DNA of 64,000 nt, taken from contig NZ_JARADB010000001.1 of NCBI RefSeq assembly GCF_028765165.1, positions 930,001 to 994,000 on the forward strand. Reading direction: 5' to 3'. Under the pieces are notes generated by a model that was given only the letters and a program-made list of their open reading frames with translations, did not search any database and was not told the DNA's origin. The position numbers and the translations under genes were made by a program. Positions 1 through 8,496 of this stretch are shown here, one piece after another. The first letter of the stretch is position 1; the number at the start of each line of letters is the position of its first letter. The DNA is from Paenibacillus sp. MAHUQ-63 (GTDB lineage: Bacteria > Bacillota > Bacilli > Paenibacillales > NBRC-103111).

Positions 1-3000
1 AGCTGTCCTTCTGTAAGATTTGCGATAGTCTGTTGTTCTGCTGTAAGAAGCTCAAGTCTCAGTGAGTTTTCAACAACGTACACAGCTACATCATCTACGT
101 AGATACCAGGGGCTTGTATCGATCCATCCGTAGATAAATGAAATCTCATTTGTAAATTCGGTACCGCGTAACTGCTGTCCAAATCGAAATTCAGCTTTTT
201 CCAGTCGGTTGAAACCCGAGAAGAAGGTTCCCTAACTTCACCTTCGCCCTCGCCTTCACCTCCATCCGAATCCCTGCCACCAGTATACTTATGTACCGTT
301 TGCCATGTTTGGCCGCCGTCCTTGCTGACATCAATATAAATATAATCATAATCCTTCTCCGTTTGTTCCCACACCTGAGCCGAAATGACTACTTTGGAAA
401 CACGGCTTCCGGACGCGTCAATAGGGCCAGACAGGAGAAAGCTTCGCTCCTCAGCCTTATAATCCCCAGTTAGATTCGTTCCCCAAACGGCTGTCCCCGA
501 GTATGCACTTGAAGGACCCGAGCTGTAGTTCGGCGTTCCGTAAGCCCAAGTAGAATTTTCACCTTCCGTGCGATACCCGCCGTCTCCGCCCTCAAAATCC
601 TCAAAGTATGCGGGAGAAGGGAGAATAACTGCGTTTTGAAAGCTCACAATACTTTCTATTAAACTCTCAGAAGCTGAATCTACTTGCTCTTGACCTGCGT
701 TAAAATTCAACATAACGGCCTTCGCCGCCACATAAGCAGCTTGCAGCATATCAAACGCCGAAGGTGGTGTTGCACCGGGAACGGAGCCCTTCACCGTTTG
801 CTTCATCAGCTGCGAGGCTTGCTGCAAAGTCGAGGCTAACGTAATCTTATCCGCATACGGAATTTGTTGGGAAGGCAAGGAATCGAGCATTTCATTTAAG
901 TATGACCATGCACGGTCGACTTCCGATTGACTGCTCCCTGCTTCATCATATACAAGGATTGCATCTTCCAGCACTTCTCTTAGGCTTTCTATCGCCTCGG
1001 ATGGATACTGACCGACTTCTGTCCCTGCTACAGCCTTTTCCAAAAAAGTCTCCGCTTCTACAATCGCGGCATGAAGATCTTCCTTATTGACGGGGATGAC
1101 AATCAATTCAACTAGATACGATCTGGCATATCTACTGTTCGGTGTCTGTACCGTTAATTCAACCGTCTTGGAAGAAGTACCAGCTGGCAAATCAATATGA
1201 ATGGTTTCTCCGCTGCCAGATAATGTGCCGTCAACCGTCAACTTCATTTCAGACTTCGCCAAATAGGGGACTAGTGCCACAGATGAACTGCTGCCCTCGA
1301 CTTCAAGACGAATCTTATCCGGCTCTTGGGGATTGGCCACTGTAGCTGGAACTGAAACCGTCTGCTCATCGAGGCTGATGTAAGACAAGCGCAGATTCGG
1401 CCCCGACCATTTCTTATACAAGGCCTTGCCATCCGCGGCTGCCCCAGCGGTCATAAAACCGCCGTCCAGCGTCCGGATCACGTGAAGCCACTCCTTGCCG
1501 GACTCGTCAGAATGATGCCATAGCTCGTATCCTTCCTCGCTGAATGCCGTCAAGTCAGCCATGCCATCACGCATTCCTGCCGCTGCGTATCCTCCTTCTG
1601 ATAAAGGGATCAACGATTTGACAGAGACAGGTCCATTACTCTCCGTGAAAGTATCCCATACCAAATTCAAAGAAGAATCTAGCTTCAATAACCATATTCC
1701 GGATAAATCCGTCATATTTCCGCTGGATGCGGATGTACCGGCGACCAAGTAGCCTTCGTCTTCCGTATGAACAATGCTTTGACCTTCTTGATAAATATTA
1801 CGTTGGAAAGTTTTCACATTATCCATTTCACCATCGTTCGCCAAATGAGCTACCCACAGTGATGGAGAATCTCCGCCAACGGATAACGTGCCGGTAACGA
1901 CATAGCCGCCCGCCCCATCCTCGACAACATCATAGATAACATCCGGCAAATCTTCACTTACGACGAAACCGGTCTCCATTACTACTTTCCATGTCGCGTC
2001 CAGTTTCACGAAATAAGGCATTGTCCATCCGGATGATTGCGTTGCTTTACCGATAATGACTATACCGCCGTCGGAGGTTGATTTAGCCTTCAAAGCGGTT
2101 TTACCGGTCCATGTGCTATCATTCCCAACCATAACCGTACTTGGTGTCTGCAGGTTCAGATCCTGATCCATTTGGACTAGCTCGATACCACTTGAAACGT
2201 TACTCACCAGGGCAAAATTATCACCCGAATCTGCCATGGGTAACACGGATACTGTCTTATGATTAGAGAACATGAGCACCTTCCGCATCTCGCCATTATG
2301 CTTACTTCGGATAATTTGAGAATCGGCGGTCGGCAGACTCTGAATCAATATACTTCCTCCATCAGGAAGATTGATAGACTGCGTCATTGCGGAATTATCT
2401 TCGTCTACCCGGATTTGCCAGTCGTTATCAGGAATTTCTGAGCCGGGTCCTACATATAGCTTCACATTGTACGCTTCCTTGGAAAATCCATCAGATGCCG
2501 TAACCTCAATCCCAATAACATTCGTGCCCGTTTGCAAAGCAACCTCAGCATAGCCTTCGTTGCCTACCGGGCTATGATTAATCCTAACTGTGGAATCCGA
2601 ATCCGAAGGCTCGGCAACAATCCTCACCGAAGCAGTTCCGGAGTCTATGCCCAACGCGTACTGCTTCACATCGGGGGAAAATCCGCTTATAGCTGCTCCA
2701 TTCAGCGATATCGCCTTCAGGCTGGCAACGGCGGATGGACTTAACCGAAACTGCGCACCATCGACCGATACTGCAGCAGGCACCTTGCTAGCGTTAGCTT
2801 TTACGCCATCTCCTGCAACTCCAATTCCCAATTGCCCGTATTGGTTGCTCCCCCAGCTCCATAGCGTTCCGTCCTCTCGGATCACGTACGCCGTATTATT
2901 TCCTTCAGCTAAGTAAATAGCATCTGTAAGATAACCTTCTCCATTCGGGCCCATAACTTGTGCTTGCAGACTCTGATAGTAGACAGTCGGATTCCCTAGA

Positions 3001-4025
3001 ATAAAAGACGATGAAGGGTTATCGTCCGTACCGTTGACGCCTCTTGTCCAAACCTTACCGGAGGTTGTTAAAGCCGCTGCCGAATTGGCTCCCATAGCGA
3101 CTTGTTTGGCATCCGTAACCATGGGAGTCGAGGTATCGTCGCCATCGCCGGTAAACACTTGGCCGTTATGAGCCCACGGATCGGCAGTTGCCCACACCTT
3201 ACCGCTCTCAAGAACTGCTCCTAATCCATAAGCGCCAGCATCCAAATCAACAACTGGCTCCGGAAAGGCGGTAATTAGCGTCGGCACACTTAGCTTCCAA
3301 TTAATTTCGAGAAAGTCTAAGATAGCCAGAGGGTTGGAAGAGTTATTCCCCCATCCGTACAGCTTACCGTCACTTGTTAAGGCCGCTGCATACGAATCGG
3401 AGGCAACGAGCTTCACAACATCCGTGAGATGACCAACTCCAAGAGGGCCAACTACTTGCACAGGCTCCTCATAAAAGCTTGTAAGCAGCCCGCCAATGCC
3501 AGTAGCCATCTGCCCCCAATCGTTCTTCCCCCAACCCCATACGGTTCCATCTTCCAAAAGTGCTAAACAGAAGTAGCCGCCAGTGACCATGTCCTTCACG
3601 GGCTTGGGGAGCGTCACCTGACGCGGAGTTACGATGTTTACCGCATTGTTATTAGCTGTAATCCAGCCTCCCCATTCCCACAAAGTGCCGTCGCTTCTCA
3701 GACCCATGGAATGATTGCCACCTGCCGCCACTTTGACGAAGCCGGTTAATGTTTCTCCGCTCGCATACCTGACTTGCTGCGGGCTGGGCATCTGCCCCTC
3801 CGAGGCGCCGCTGCCCAATTGACCGCTCGAATTGTCACCCCAGGCCCACACCGAGCCGTCAGATTTCAACGCCAGAGCGTGGTTCATTCCACCGGATACC
3901 ATCGCCTTTACATCCGTTGAAGCAGATGCCGTCGGGACAAAAAAGGTTAGATTGCCTAAACCGATGCTGGATAGCATTAGCAAGAGGGAAAGACAAATGC
4001 AAAAAGCTTTTGATTGTCGAATAAT
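1..4025 (-). CDS. Large secreted RCC1-repeat / beta-propeller protein, C-terminus outside window
   Basis: The minus-strand frame stays open from about 4025 to the window edge, so the C-terminus is missing (over 1,300 residues seen). The N-terminus reads as a signal peptide ending near PTASAS. About seven RCC1-type repeats follow (positions ~3900-2800), for example LKSDGSVWAWGDNSSGQLG. Next is a cadherin-like beta-sandwich (~2770-2430, ending YNVKLYV), then a second propeller-like stretch of DGGY/VAGT/LWVAHL strands (~2400-1380), another beta-sandwich, a helical FIVAR-like repeat (~1090-700), and a lectin/MAM-like domain with GIYVDDVAVYV near the edge. An acidic GEGEGEGE insert lies in the last domain. 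No ATG lies upstream of the signal-peptide core. An ATT at 4025 follows an AGGAAAGGAG ribosome site at a long spacing of 14 nt; the first in-frame ATG is 3977. Probably an extracellular adhesive or polysaccharide-binding protein; the exact role is unknown. Confidence 0.85.
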   Translation of the reverse strand, partial: MIRQSKAFCICLSLLLMLSSIGLGNLTFFVPTASASTDVKAMVSGGMNHALALKSDGSVWAWGDNSSGQLGSGASEGQMPSPQQVRYASGETLTGFVKVAAGGNHSMGLRSDGTLWEWGGWITANNNAVNIVTPRQVTLPKPVKDMVTGGYFCLALLEDGTVWGWGKNDWGQMATGIGGLLTSFYEEPVQVVGPLGVGHLTDVVKLVASDSYAAALTSDGKLYGWGNNSSNPLAILDFLEINWKLSVPTLITAFPEPVVDLDAGAYGLGAVLESGKVWATADPWAHNGQVFTGDGDDTSTPMVTDAKQVAMGANSAAALTTSGKVWTRGVNGTDDNPSSSFILGNPTVYYQSLQAQVMGPNGEGYLTDAIYLAEGNNTAYVIREDGTLWSWGSNQYGQLGIGVAGDGVKANASKVPAAVSVDGAQFRLSPSAVASLKAISLNGAAISGFSPDVKQYALGIDSGTASVRIVAEPSDSDSTVRINHSPVGNEGYAEVALQTGTNVIGIEVTASDGFSKEAYNVKLYVGPGSEIPDNDWQIRVDEDNSAMTQSINLPDGGSILIQSLPTADSQIIRSKHNGEMRKVLMFSNHKTVSVLPMADSGDNFALVSNVSSGIELVQMDQDLNLQTPSTVMVGNDSTWTGKTALKAKSTSDGGIVIIGKATQSSGWTMPYFVKLDATWKVVMETGFVVSEDLPDVIYDVVEDGAGGYVVTGTLSVGGDSPSLWVAHLANDGEMDNVKTFQRNIYQEGQSIVHTEDEGYLVAGTSASSGNMTDLSGIWLLKLDSSLNLVWDTFTESNGPVSVKSLIPLSEGGYAAAGMRDGMADLTAFSEEGYELWHHSDESGKEWLHVIRTLDGGFMTAGAAADGKALYKKWSGPNLRLSYISLDEQTVSVPATVANPQEPDKIRLEVEGSSSSVALVPYLAKSEMKLTVDGTLSGSGETIHIDLPAGTSSKTVELTVQTPNSRYARSYLVELIVIPVNKEDLHAAIVEAETFLEKAVAGTEVGQYPSEAIESLREVLEDAILVYDEAGSSQSEVDRAWSYLNEMLDSLPSQQIPYADKITLASTLQQASQLMKQTVKGSVPGATPPSAFDMLQAAYVAAKAVMLNFNAGQEQVDSASESLIESIVSFQNAVILPSPAYFEDFEGGDGGYRTEGENSTWAYGTPNYSSGPSSAYSGTAVWGTNLTGDYKAEERSFLLSGPIDASGSRVSKVVISAQVWEQTEKDYDYIYIDVSKDGGQTWQTVHKYTGGRDSDGGEGEGEGEVREPSSRVSTDWKKLNFDLDSSYAVPNLQMRFHLSTDGSIQAPGIYVDDVAVYVVENSLRLELLTAEQQTIANLTEGQ

Positions 4026-4153
4026 GTTCGTATCTATTTCTCCTTTCCTGAAAAAGCAATAAATATAGGACCTAACGACTATTTTACCAATCATGTCTCA
4101 TTTTGTATATTACGTATTACAGATTCTCCTTCTTAGACAAGTAACGATTCTAA

Positions 4154-4193
4154 CAAAAAAAACGAGGCGCTTCCTCATTGAGAGAGCACCTCG
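4154..4193 (-). terminator. Rho-independent terminator
   Basis: On the minus strand a 9-bp stem (CGAGGTGCT paired with AGCGCCTCG, one G-U) is followed by eight T. It lies just after the stop of the Gly/His-rich gene. Confidence 0.85.
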
Positions 4194-4213
4194 GTTTAAA
4201 AGCTTTGAAGGAG

Positions 4214-4567
4214 TTAAATACCAGGATATACCGGCGGATATGGATAATATGGATATGGTTGGTATGGATACTCTGGATACGGAGGATATGGATAGTAGGG
4301 TTGAGTCGCACTCAAGAGTAGGGGGGCCGCAATCCATGGAAATACATTGTTAAAGCCGCCATATCCGTAATGCGGATAATGCGGATAAAAGCCATGCCCA
4401 TGTCCAACGAATCCAGGGCCTACATGCCCAATTGGACCATGTCCATGCCCAAATCCGTGGCCACCCTGGCCGCCGTGACCGATGCCGCCCCCATGTAAAC
4501 CACCACCGCCAACCGGCGGGCGAAATTCTTGCTCTTCAGGTTTCGTCATAACTGAAATCACTCGCAT
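4214..4567 (-). CDS. Gly/His/Tyr/Pro-rich low-complexity protein
   Basis: 117 residues. After a charged start (MTKPEEQEFRPP) the chain has three compositional blocks: a Gly/His block (roughly residues 19-60, with GHG and GGHG repeats), a short hydrophobic stretch (FPWIAAPLLLS), and a C-terminal Tyr/Pro block of YPYPPYPEYPYQP type. No signal peptide or catalytic motif is visible. Such compositions occur in spore-coat or surface-coat proteins of spore formers and could bind metal through His, but both are inference. The ribosome site is weak; either the first ATG (4567) or the ATG of MTKPEE could be the start. A good terminator follows, which supports it being a gene. Confidence 0.6.
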   Translation of the reverse strand: MRVISVMTKPEEQEFRPPVGGGGLHGGGIGHGGQGGHGFGHGHGPIGHVGPGFVGHGHGFYPHYPHYGYGGFNNVFPWIAAPLLLSATQPYYPYPPYPEYPYQPYPYYPYPPVYPGI

Positions 4568-4645
4568 TCTTGTATAGTCAATAGCCTAATACAGAGTATG
4601 TGTGCGATCGCCTATTTGGTGTTTGTTCCACATGAAAATGGGCGC

Positions 4646-4683
4646 AAATAAATCGGGATGCCCCCTCTAAGGAGCACCCCGAT
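4646..4683 (-). terminator. Rho-independent terminator
   Basis: Long GC-rich stem (ATCGGGGTGCTCC with GGGGGCATCCCGAT, some mismatch) followed by TTTATTTG on the minus strand, immediately downstream of the stalk-domain gene. Confidence 0.8.
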
Positions 4684-4689
4684 TATGGT

Positions 4690-5697
4690 TTATTTAGAAA
4701 TGATATCAGCCTGCGCATCCGTTTTGATTTGTTCATATTGATCCTTGTATGTATCAATAATGCTTGTATCATATCCATTATCGGAAAGCTTCGAATTCAA
4801 ATCGCTCATAATTTGATCAAAAGCAGCGTCAGCTTCAGCGACCTTGGAAAAGGCTTCATCAATTAAGCTTGCATCTTTCGTGCTTTTATATTGATTATAT
4901 AGCTCCGTGAGCTCCGCCTTGCTTTTCGCTTCAAGCTCTCTTAGCTGAGTCTCCGCTTCAGACTTAATCGAATCATAAGATGGCTTGGCCACGTCGCCGT
5001 CACCAACTGTACCGCTTCCGCCGCCAGCGGAACCTCCACCACCAACTGCCCCGCCGCCTCCTGCAGCCGGAACCTGCGGTTCCGTTTTAGGCGTTTCCGG
5101 CCCCTTCACCTCAGGATCCTTCTTAACCGGAGTCGTTACAGCTGAAACCGTGTAAGTTACCGGATCCCAATTAATCGTTTTGCCTACAGACTCCGAGAAA
5201 AAACGCATAGGCACATATAAATTGCCATCGACAATGTATCCAGGTAAATCCTCAGAAGGACTTTTCGATGCCCCATCAAAAACATAGGAAATCTTCTCTT
5301 TGTACACATTCAACTTACTGGATACCAGCTTAGATTTATCGAATTTATCATTGCTTTTTGAGTAAACCTGCGCGTTGAGCTTGTACTCTTTGATGTTAAT
5401 TTTGTCCGTATCATTAGGCTCAGCAATTGTAACTGTATATGTATCTGCATCCCATTTCACTGCTTTATCCAAAGAGTAAGAAATGAACCTGATCGGCACA
5501 TAGGTGCTGCCTTCATAGATGAACCCCTGCTGTCCCTCCGGTGGTGCATACTCCTTGCCATCAACGGTAAAATGCATAGGAACTTGATAAACATTCAAAT
5601 CGATTGGAGATTGTGCTGCAGATGCTCCCGTGCTCATTCCCATGAACAACGCTAAAGATAATCCTGCTGTGGCTGTCATTCGATTTTTCGCTTTCAC
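4690..5697 (-). CDS. Secreted protein with two copper-amine-oxidase-N ('stalk') domains
   Basis: 335 residues, GTG start with an AGAGGTG ribosome site 8 nt upstream. A signal peptide (residues 1-28, ending GASAA) precedes two copies of the copper amine oxidase N-terminal-like domain: one with YVPIRFISYSLDKAVKWD (about residues 67-84) and one with YVPMRFFSESVGKTINWDP (about 162-180). A Gly-rich linker (about 212-235) leads to a charged helical, probably coiled-coil C-terminus. These domains are common in secreted Paenibacillus proteins and are thought to be structural rather than enzymatic; no amine oxidase catalytic domain is present. It follows the 181-residue membrane-anchored gene by 20 nt, so the two are probably co-transcribed. 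Probably a cell-surface scaffold protein; its ligand is unknown. Confidence 0.8.
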   Translation of the reverse strand: MKAKNRMTATAGLSLALFMGMSTGASAAQSPIDLNVYQVPMHFTVDGKEYAPPEGQQGFIYEGSTYVPIRFISYSLDKAVKWDADTYTVTIAEPNDTDKINIKEYKLNAQVYSKSNDKFDKSKLVSSKLNVYKEKISYVFDGASKSPSEDLPGYIVDGNLYVPMRFFSESVGKTINWDPVTYTVSAVTTPVKKDPEVKGPETPKTEPQVPAAGGGGAVGGGGSAGGGSGTVGDGDVAKPSYDSIKSEAETQLRELEAKSKAELTELYNQYKSTKDASLIDEAFSKVAEADAAFDQIMSDLNSKLSDNGYDTSIIDTYKDQYEQIKTDAQADIISK

Positions 5698-5717
5698 TAG
5701 ATCGACACCTCTTATAG

Positions 5718-6263
5718 TTATTTGGTTGTAACTGCTTTTTGAACTGCTGCTATCTCCGCTGCTGTAAACTTGGAAAAAGCTATCTTCTTCAGCTCCGCCT
5801 TCTCTTCAGAAGTCAATCCTCCGCCAGCCATTTGCCGGAATTTGTTCAACTCGGATGCTGAGAATCGACTCATCGCAAACTTCACAGCTTCCTGCTTACT
5901 GCTGAAAGACAAGGCAGGTTGCTCGTTACCTTCACTCTCAGAATTAGTTCCCTCTTCAGCTGTTGAAGCTTGTTTCTTCGAAGAGTCTTCTTTCGGACTT
6001 GCACTCGAAGATTGAGAACTTAACTTATCTAGTGCATTTGGTGCAGGTGCATCTGTGTTACCTTGAAGAGAAACATCCCCCGAGGATTGTGGCATTGCCG
6101 GCAATTCCACCTGCTCTAGTAATTGCTGGTTAGCCTCAGTCTCAGCTAATAGTTGAGCTGCAAGCTTATCTGCGATCACATTCACCGAATAGGTGTAGCC
6201 CGCGTACCCGCCAACTCCTAGAACTCCTATGCAAATCAATAGCAATAACCATTTTATTCTCAC
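5718..6263 (-). CDS. Membrane-anchored low-complexity protein
   Basis: 181 residues. GTG start 8 nt after a clear AAGGAG. One N-terminal membrane segment (about residues 4-24, WLLLLICIGVLGVGGYAGY) anchors a polar exported chain: a Ser/Gln/Glu-rich linker (about 55-118) and a short helical C-terminus with two similar motifs (AMSRFSASELNKFRQMA and AFSKFTAAEIAAVQKA), an internal duplication. No enzyme motif is recognised. It is first in a two-gene unit with the stalk-domain protein, which suggests a joint role at the cell surface. Confidence 0.7.
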   Translation of the reverse strand: MRIKWLLLLICIGVLGVGGYAGYTYSVNVIADKLAAQLLAETEANQQLLEQVELPAMPQSSGDVSLQGNTDAPAPNALDKLSSQSSSASPKEDSSKKQASTAEEGTNSESEGNEQPALSFSSKQEAVKFAMSRFSASELNKFRQMAGGGLTSEEKAELKKIAFSKFTAAEIAAVQKAVTTK

Positions 6264-6635
6264 TTTTTAAACTCCTTGTTGGAAATTGGATAATCGTCCC
6301 CAAATCAACTTCTAACAATCCATTAACTTCTCGATTATCACATAATTGAGAAGTTATATTAATATTCACTCTTCTTATCACAATCCTAAGTTGGTTCTCG
6401 CTACATCTCGATTTTTTCTTTTGAATTTGAATTATTTCTAAAAAACATATAAAATCTAGACAATTACCGACTGTATTCTCGTCACCATCAAAACCATTCC
6501 TGTATGACAGAAACTAACTTTTTCATCCTTTTTGGTAAAACCTAATTATTCGATGTATTGTTCCAAATTTATTTCATTAATTTCAGAAATAATATATTCT
6601 TATCAAATATTCGATAAAAAATGGAGTGTTGCATT
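6264..6635. other. AT-rich intergenic stretch
   Basis: Very AT-rich sequence upstream of the surface-protein pair. It must hold that operon's promoter on the minus strand, but no convincing -35/-10 pair stands out. A 66-codon plus frame covering 6532-6732 has no ribosome site and unremarkable content and was not accepted. Confidence 0.4.
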
Positions 6636-6761
6636 TTGTCTGATGGTAGAAATAACAAAGACACTAATCAAAATGTTATGTTTAAAGGATGTTTATGGGG
6701 AATATCCATTATTCTCTCATTTTGGATATTAATAATATTCTTATACACTAGGTTTATTTAA
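6636..6761 (+). CDS. Possible 41-residue single-span membrane protein (TTG start)
   Basis: A 42-codon frame starts at TTG, 7 nt after GGAGTG, and ends TAA at 6761. The product has a polar N-terminus (MSDGRNNKDTNQN) and a hydrophobic span (WGISIILSFWILIIFLY) ending RFI. A polar head, one strong membrane helix and a basic residue at the end is what a real small membrane protein looks like. It is the only plus-strand candidate in this AT-rich gap and has no homologue I can name. Chance in AT-rich DNA cannot be excluded. Confidence 0.4.
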   Translation: MSDGRNNKDTNQNVMFKGCLWGISIILSFWILIIFLYTRFI

Positions 6762-6886
6762 ACACTTTATTAAATTCCAATTAATTTCCCTTATTACATT
6801 TATTAGTATACCAGTATAGGCTGATACAGACCTATTTTGAAATAATAAAATAACACGAACAACGGTTCTAAATATGATGTTTAACT

Positions 6887-7281
6887 TTATTGGCGTTGGA
6901 CTACATTACCAACTGAATTGTTAAGAAGTTTCTTTTTACGATCATCTATATAATAATTAAGTAACACCTGCATACTATCAAGAAGTTCAATTGTGATGTC
7001 ATCTTGATTAATATATCTAATGGTTTTTTTAAAAGATTTTGGATAATTATTGAATTTCTTCAAGCCATTCTCCCCTAGACTTCAATCCATATGGATAGAT
7101 TCAAAATTATTGTCTTTTAAATCTCTTCTACTAAGATTAACATAATATTTCAGCTCGTAATCTCAATACATTTAATCCAGTTATCCTCAACAAGACTATC
7201 TCTTTTCAATCCCTTAACATTTGAAACATTAAAATCAATAATATCAATCGAAATGAGTAACGTGGATTTTCCCTTACTCAT
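6887..7281 (-). pseudogene. Decayed gene overlapping the end of galE
   Basis: A minus-strand frame starts at an ATG inside the galE stop region (ATGAGTAA) and reads MSKGKSTLLISIDIIDFNV... for about 43 codons before a stop. Shifting frame near 7155 restores coding-like sequence (ELKYYVNLSRRDLKDNNFES), which is interrupted by a TGA near 7085 and then continues as GLKKFNNYPKSFKKTIRYIN...LLDSMQVLLNYYIDDRKKK to a TAA at 6887. The pieces share amino-acid-like composition and lie end to end, so I read them as one gene of about 130 residues broken by a frameshift and a stop. The family is not recognised. The start overlap suggests it was once translationally coupled to galE. Confidence 0.5.
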
Positions 7282-8284
7282 AGCCGTTCGGATTTTTAAT
7301 CTGCCAATTCCAAGAATCTAAGCACATTTCTTCAATTCCTTTTTCAGCAAACCATCCCAGTTCTTGATTGGCTTTGGATGGATCCGCATAGCATACTGCT
7401 ACGTCACCGGGCCTACGAGCTTCGACAGTGTATGTAATCTTCTTACCAGAAATCTTTTCAAATGCTGCTATCACTTCAAGAACAGTATAACCTCTGCCTG
7501 TTCCCAGATTGTAAGCATTCACCCCTGATGATTTCAATATATTTTCTAGAGCTTTCAAGTGTCCTATTGAAAGATCTACCACATGAATATAGTCTCTTAC
7601 CCCTGTACCGTCCGTTGATGGATAATCATCACCAAACACTTTAAGTTCCTTCAATTTTCCAATGGCTACTTGTGTGATATATGGCATAAGGTTGTTTGGT
7701 ATTCCATTCGAATCCTCGCCGATAAGTCCACTTGAATGTGCTCCAATCGGGTTGAAATAGCGTAAAAGTGCAATACTCCATTCATTGTCAGAAATATATA
7801 AATCGCGTAAAATTTCCTCAATCATTAGTTTTGTACGTCCATAGGGATTAGTAGTACTTAATCTAAAACCTTCAGATATAGGTACAGATTCAGGTATTCC
7901 ATAAACTGTAGCCGAGGAACTAAATACCATTTTCTTAACCCCATATTTTTGCATAACTTTACATAAAACAAGTGTACTTGTAATGTTATTATGAAAATAT
8001 CTAAGCGGAATATTTACCGATTCACCGACTGCTTTTAATCCTGCAAAATGCAATACTGCATCAATTGTATGCTCATTAAATACTCTTTCCAGTTCTTTGC
8101 AATTAGTAAGATCTAAGTCATAAATTGCAAAATTCTTACCCGTAATTTCTCTCACACGTTTTAATGATTCTATTTTGCTATTGGAAAAATTATCTACCAC
8201 AACGATGTCAAATCCTGAATTTACTAGTTCTACACATGTGTGACTTCCTATATATCCTGCTCCGCCGGTTACTAAAATTGACAT
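7274..8284 (-). CDS. galE: UDP-glucose 4-epimerase
   Basis: 336 residues, the usual GalE length. It interconverts UDP-glucose and UDP-galactose (or the N-acetyl forms) with bound NAD, supplying precursors for the exopolysaccharide. The Rossmann motif GGAGYIGSHT is at residues 7-16, the SSSATVYG motif near residue 122-130, and the catalytic Tyr-x3-Lys appears in NPYGRTK near residue 147. The C-terminus ends in the typical NPNGYE. It is the last intact gene of the AT-rich exopolysaccharide cassette, about 210 nt after the preceding glycosyltransferase. The ATG follows GGGGATTGAGAAG. Confidence 0.95.
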   Translation of the reverse strand: MSILVTGGAGYIGSHTCVELVNSGFDIVVVDNFSNSKIESLKRVREITGKNFAIYDLDLTNCKELERVFNEHTIDAVLHFAGLKAVGESVNIPLRYFHNNITSTLVLCKVMQKYGVKKMVFSSSATVYGIPESVPISEGFRLSTTNPYGRTKLMIEEILRDLYISDNEWSIALLRYFNPIGAHSSGLIGEDSNGIPNNLMPYITQVAIGKLKELKVFGDDYPSTDGTGVRDYIHVVDLSIGHLKALENILKSSGVNAYNLGTGRGYTVLEVIAAFEKISGKKITYTVEARRPGDVAVCYADPSKANQELGWFAEKGIEEMCLDSWNWQIKNPNGYE

Positions 8285-8496
8285 CTTCTCAATCCCCTAT
8301 TTAATAATTCATTATGATTTATTGTAGTTTATAAATTCACTTTTTACTTTCTTAAAAATTCATAGCATTAAAATTCTGGTTAGTTTGCAATAACATTTAT
8401 CTGAAATTATTTCTTAATATTCAGATAAATCTTTTGTTCTGAGTGATAGATTGCTGTGTAAAACCAATCTGCAATACCCGAAATATCTTTTTAATT

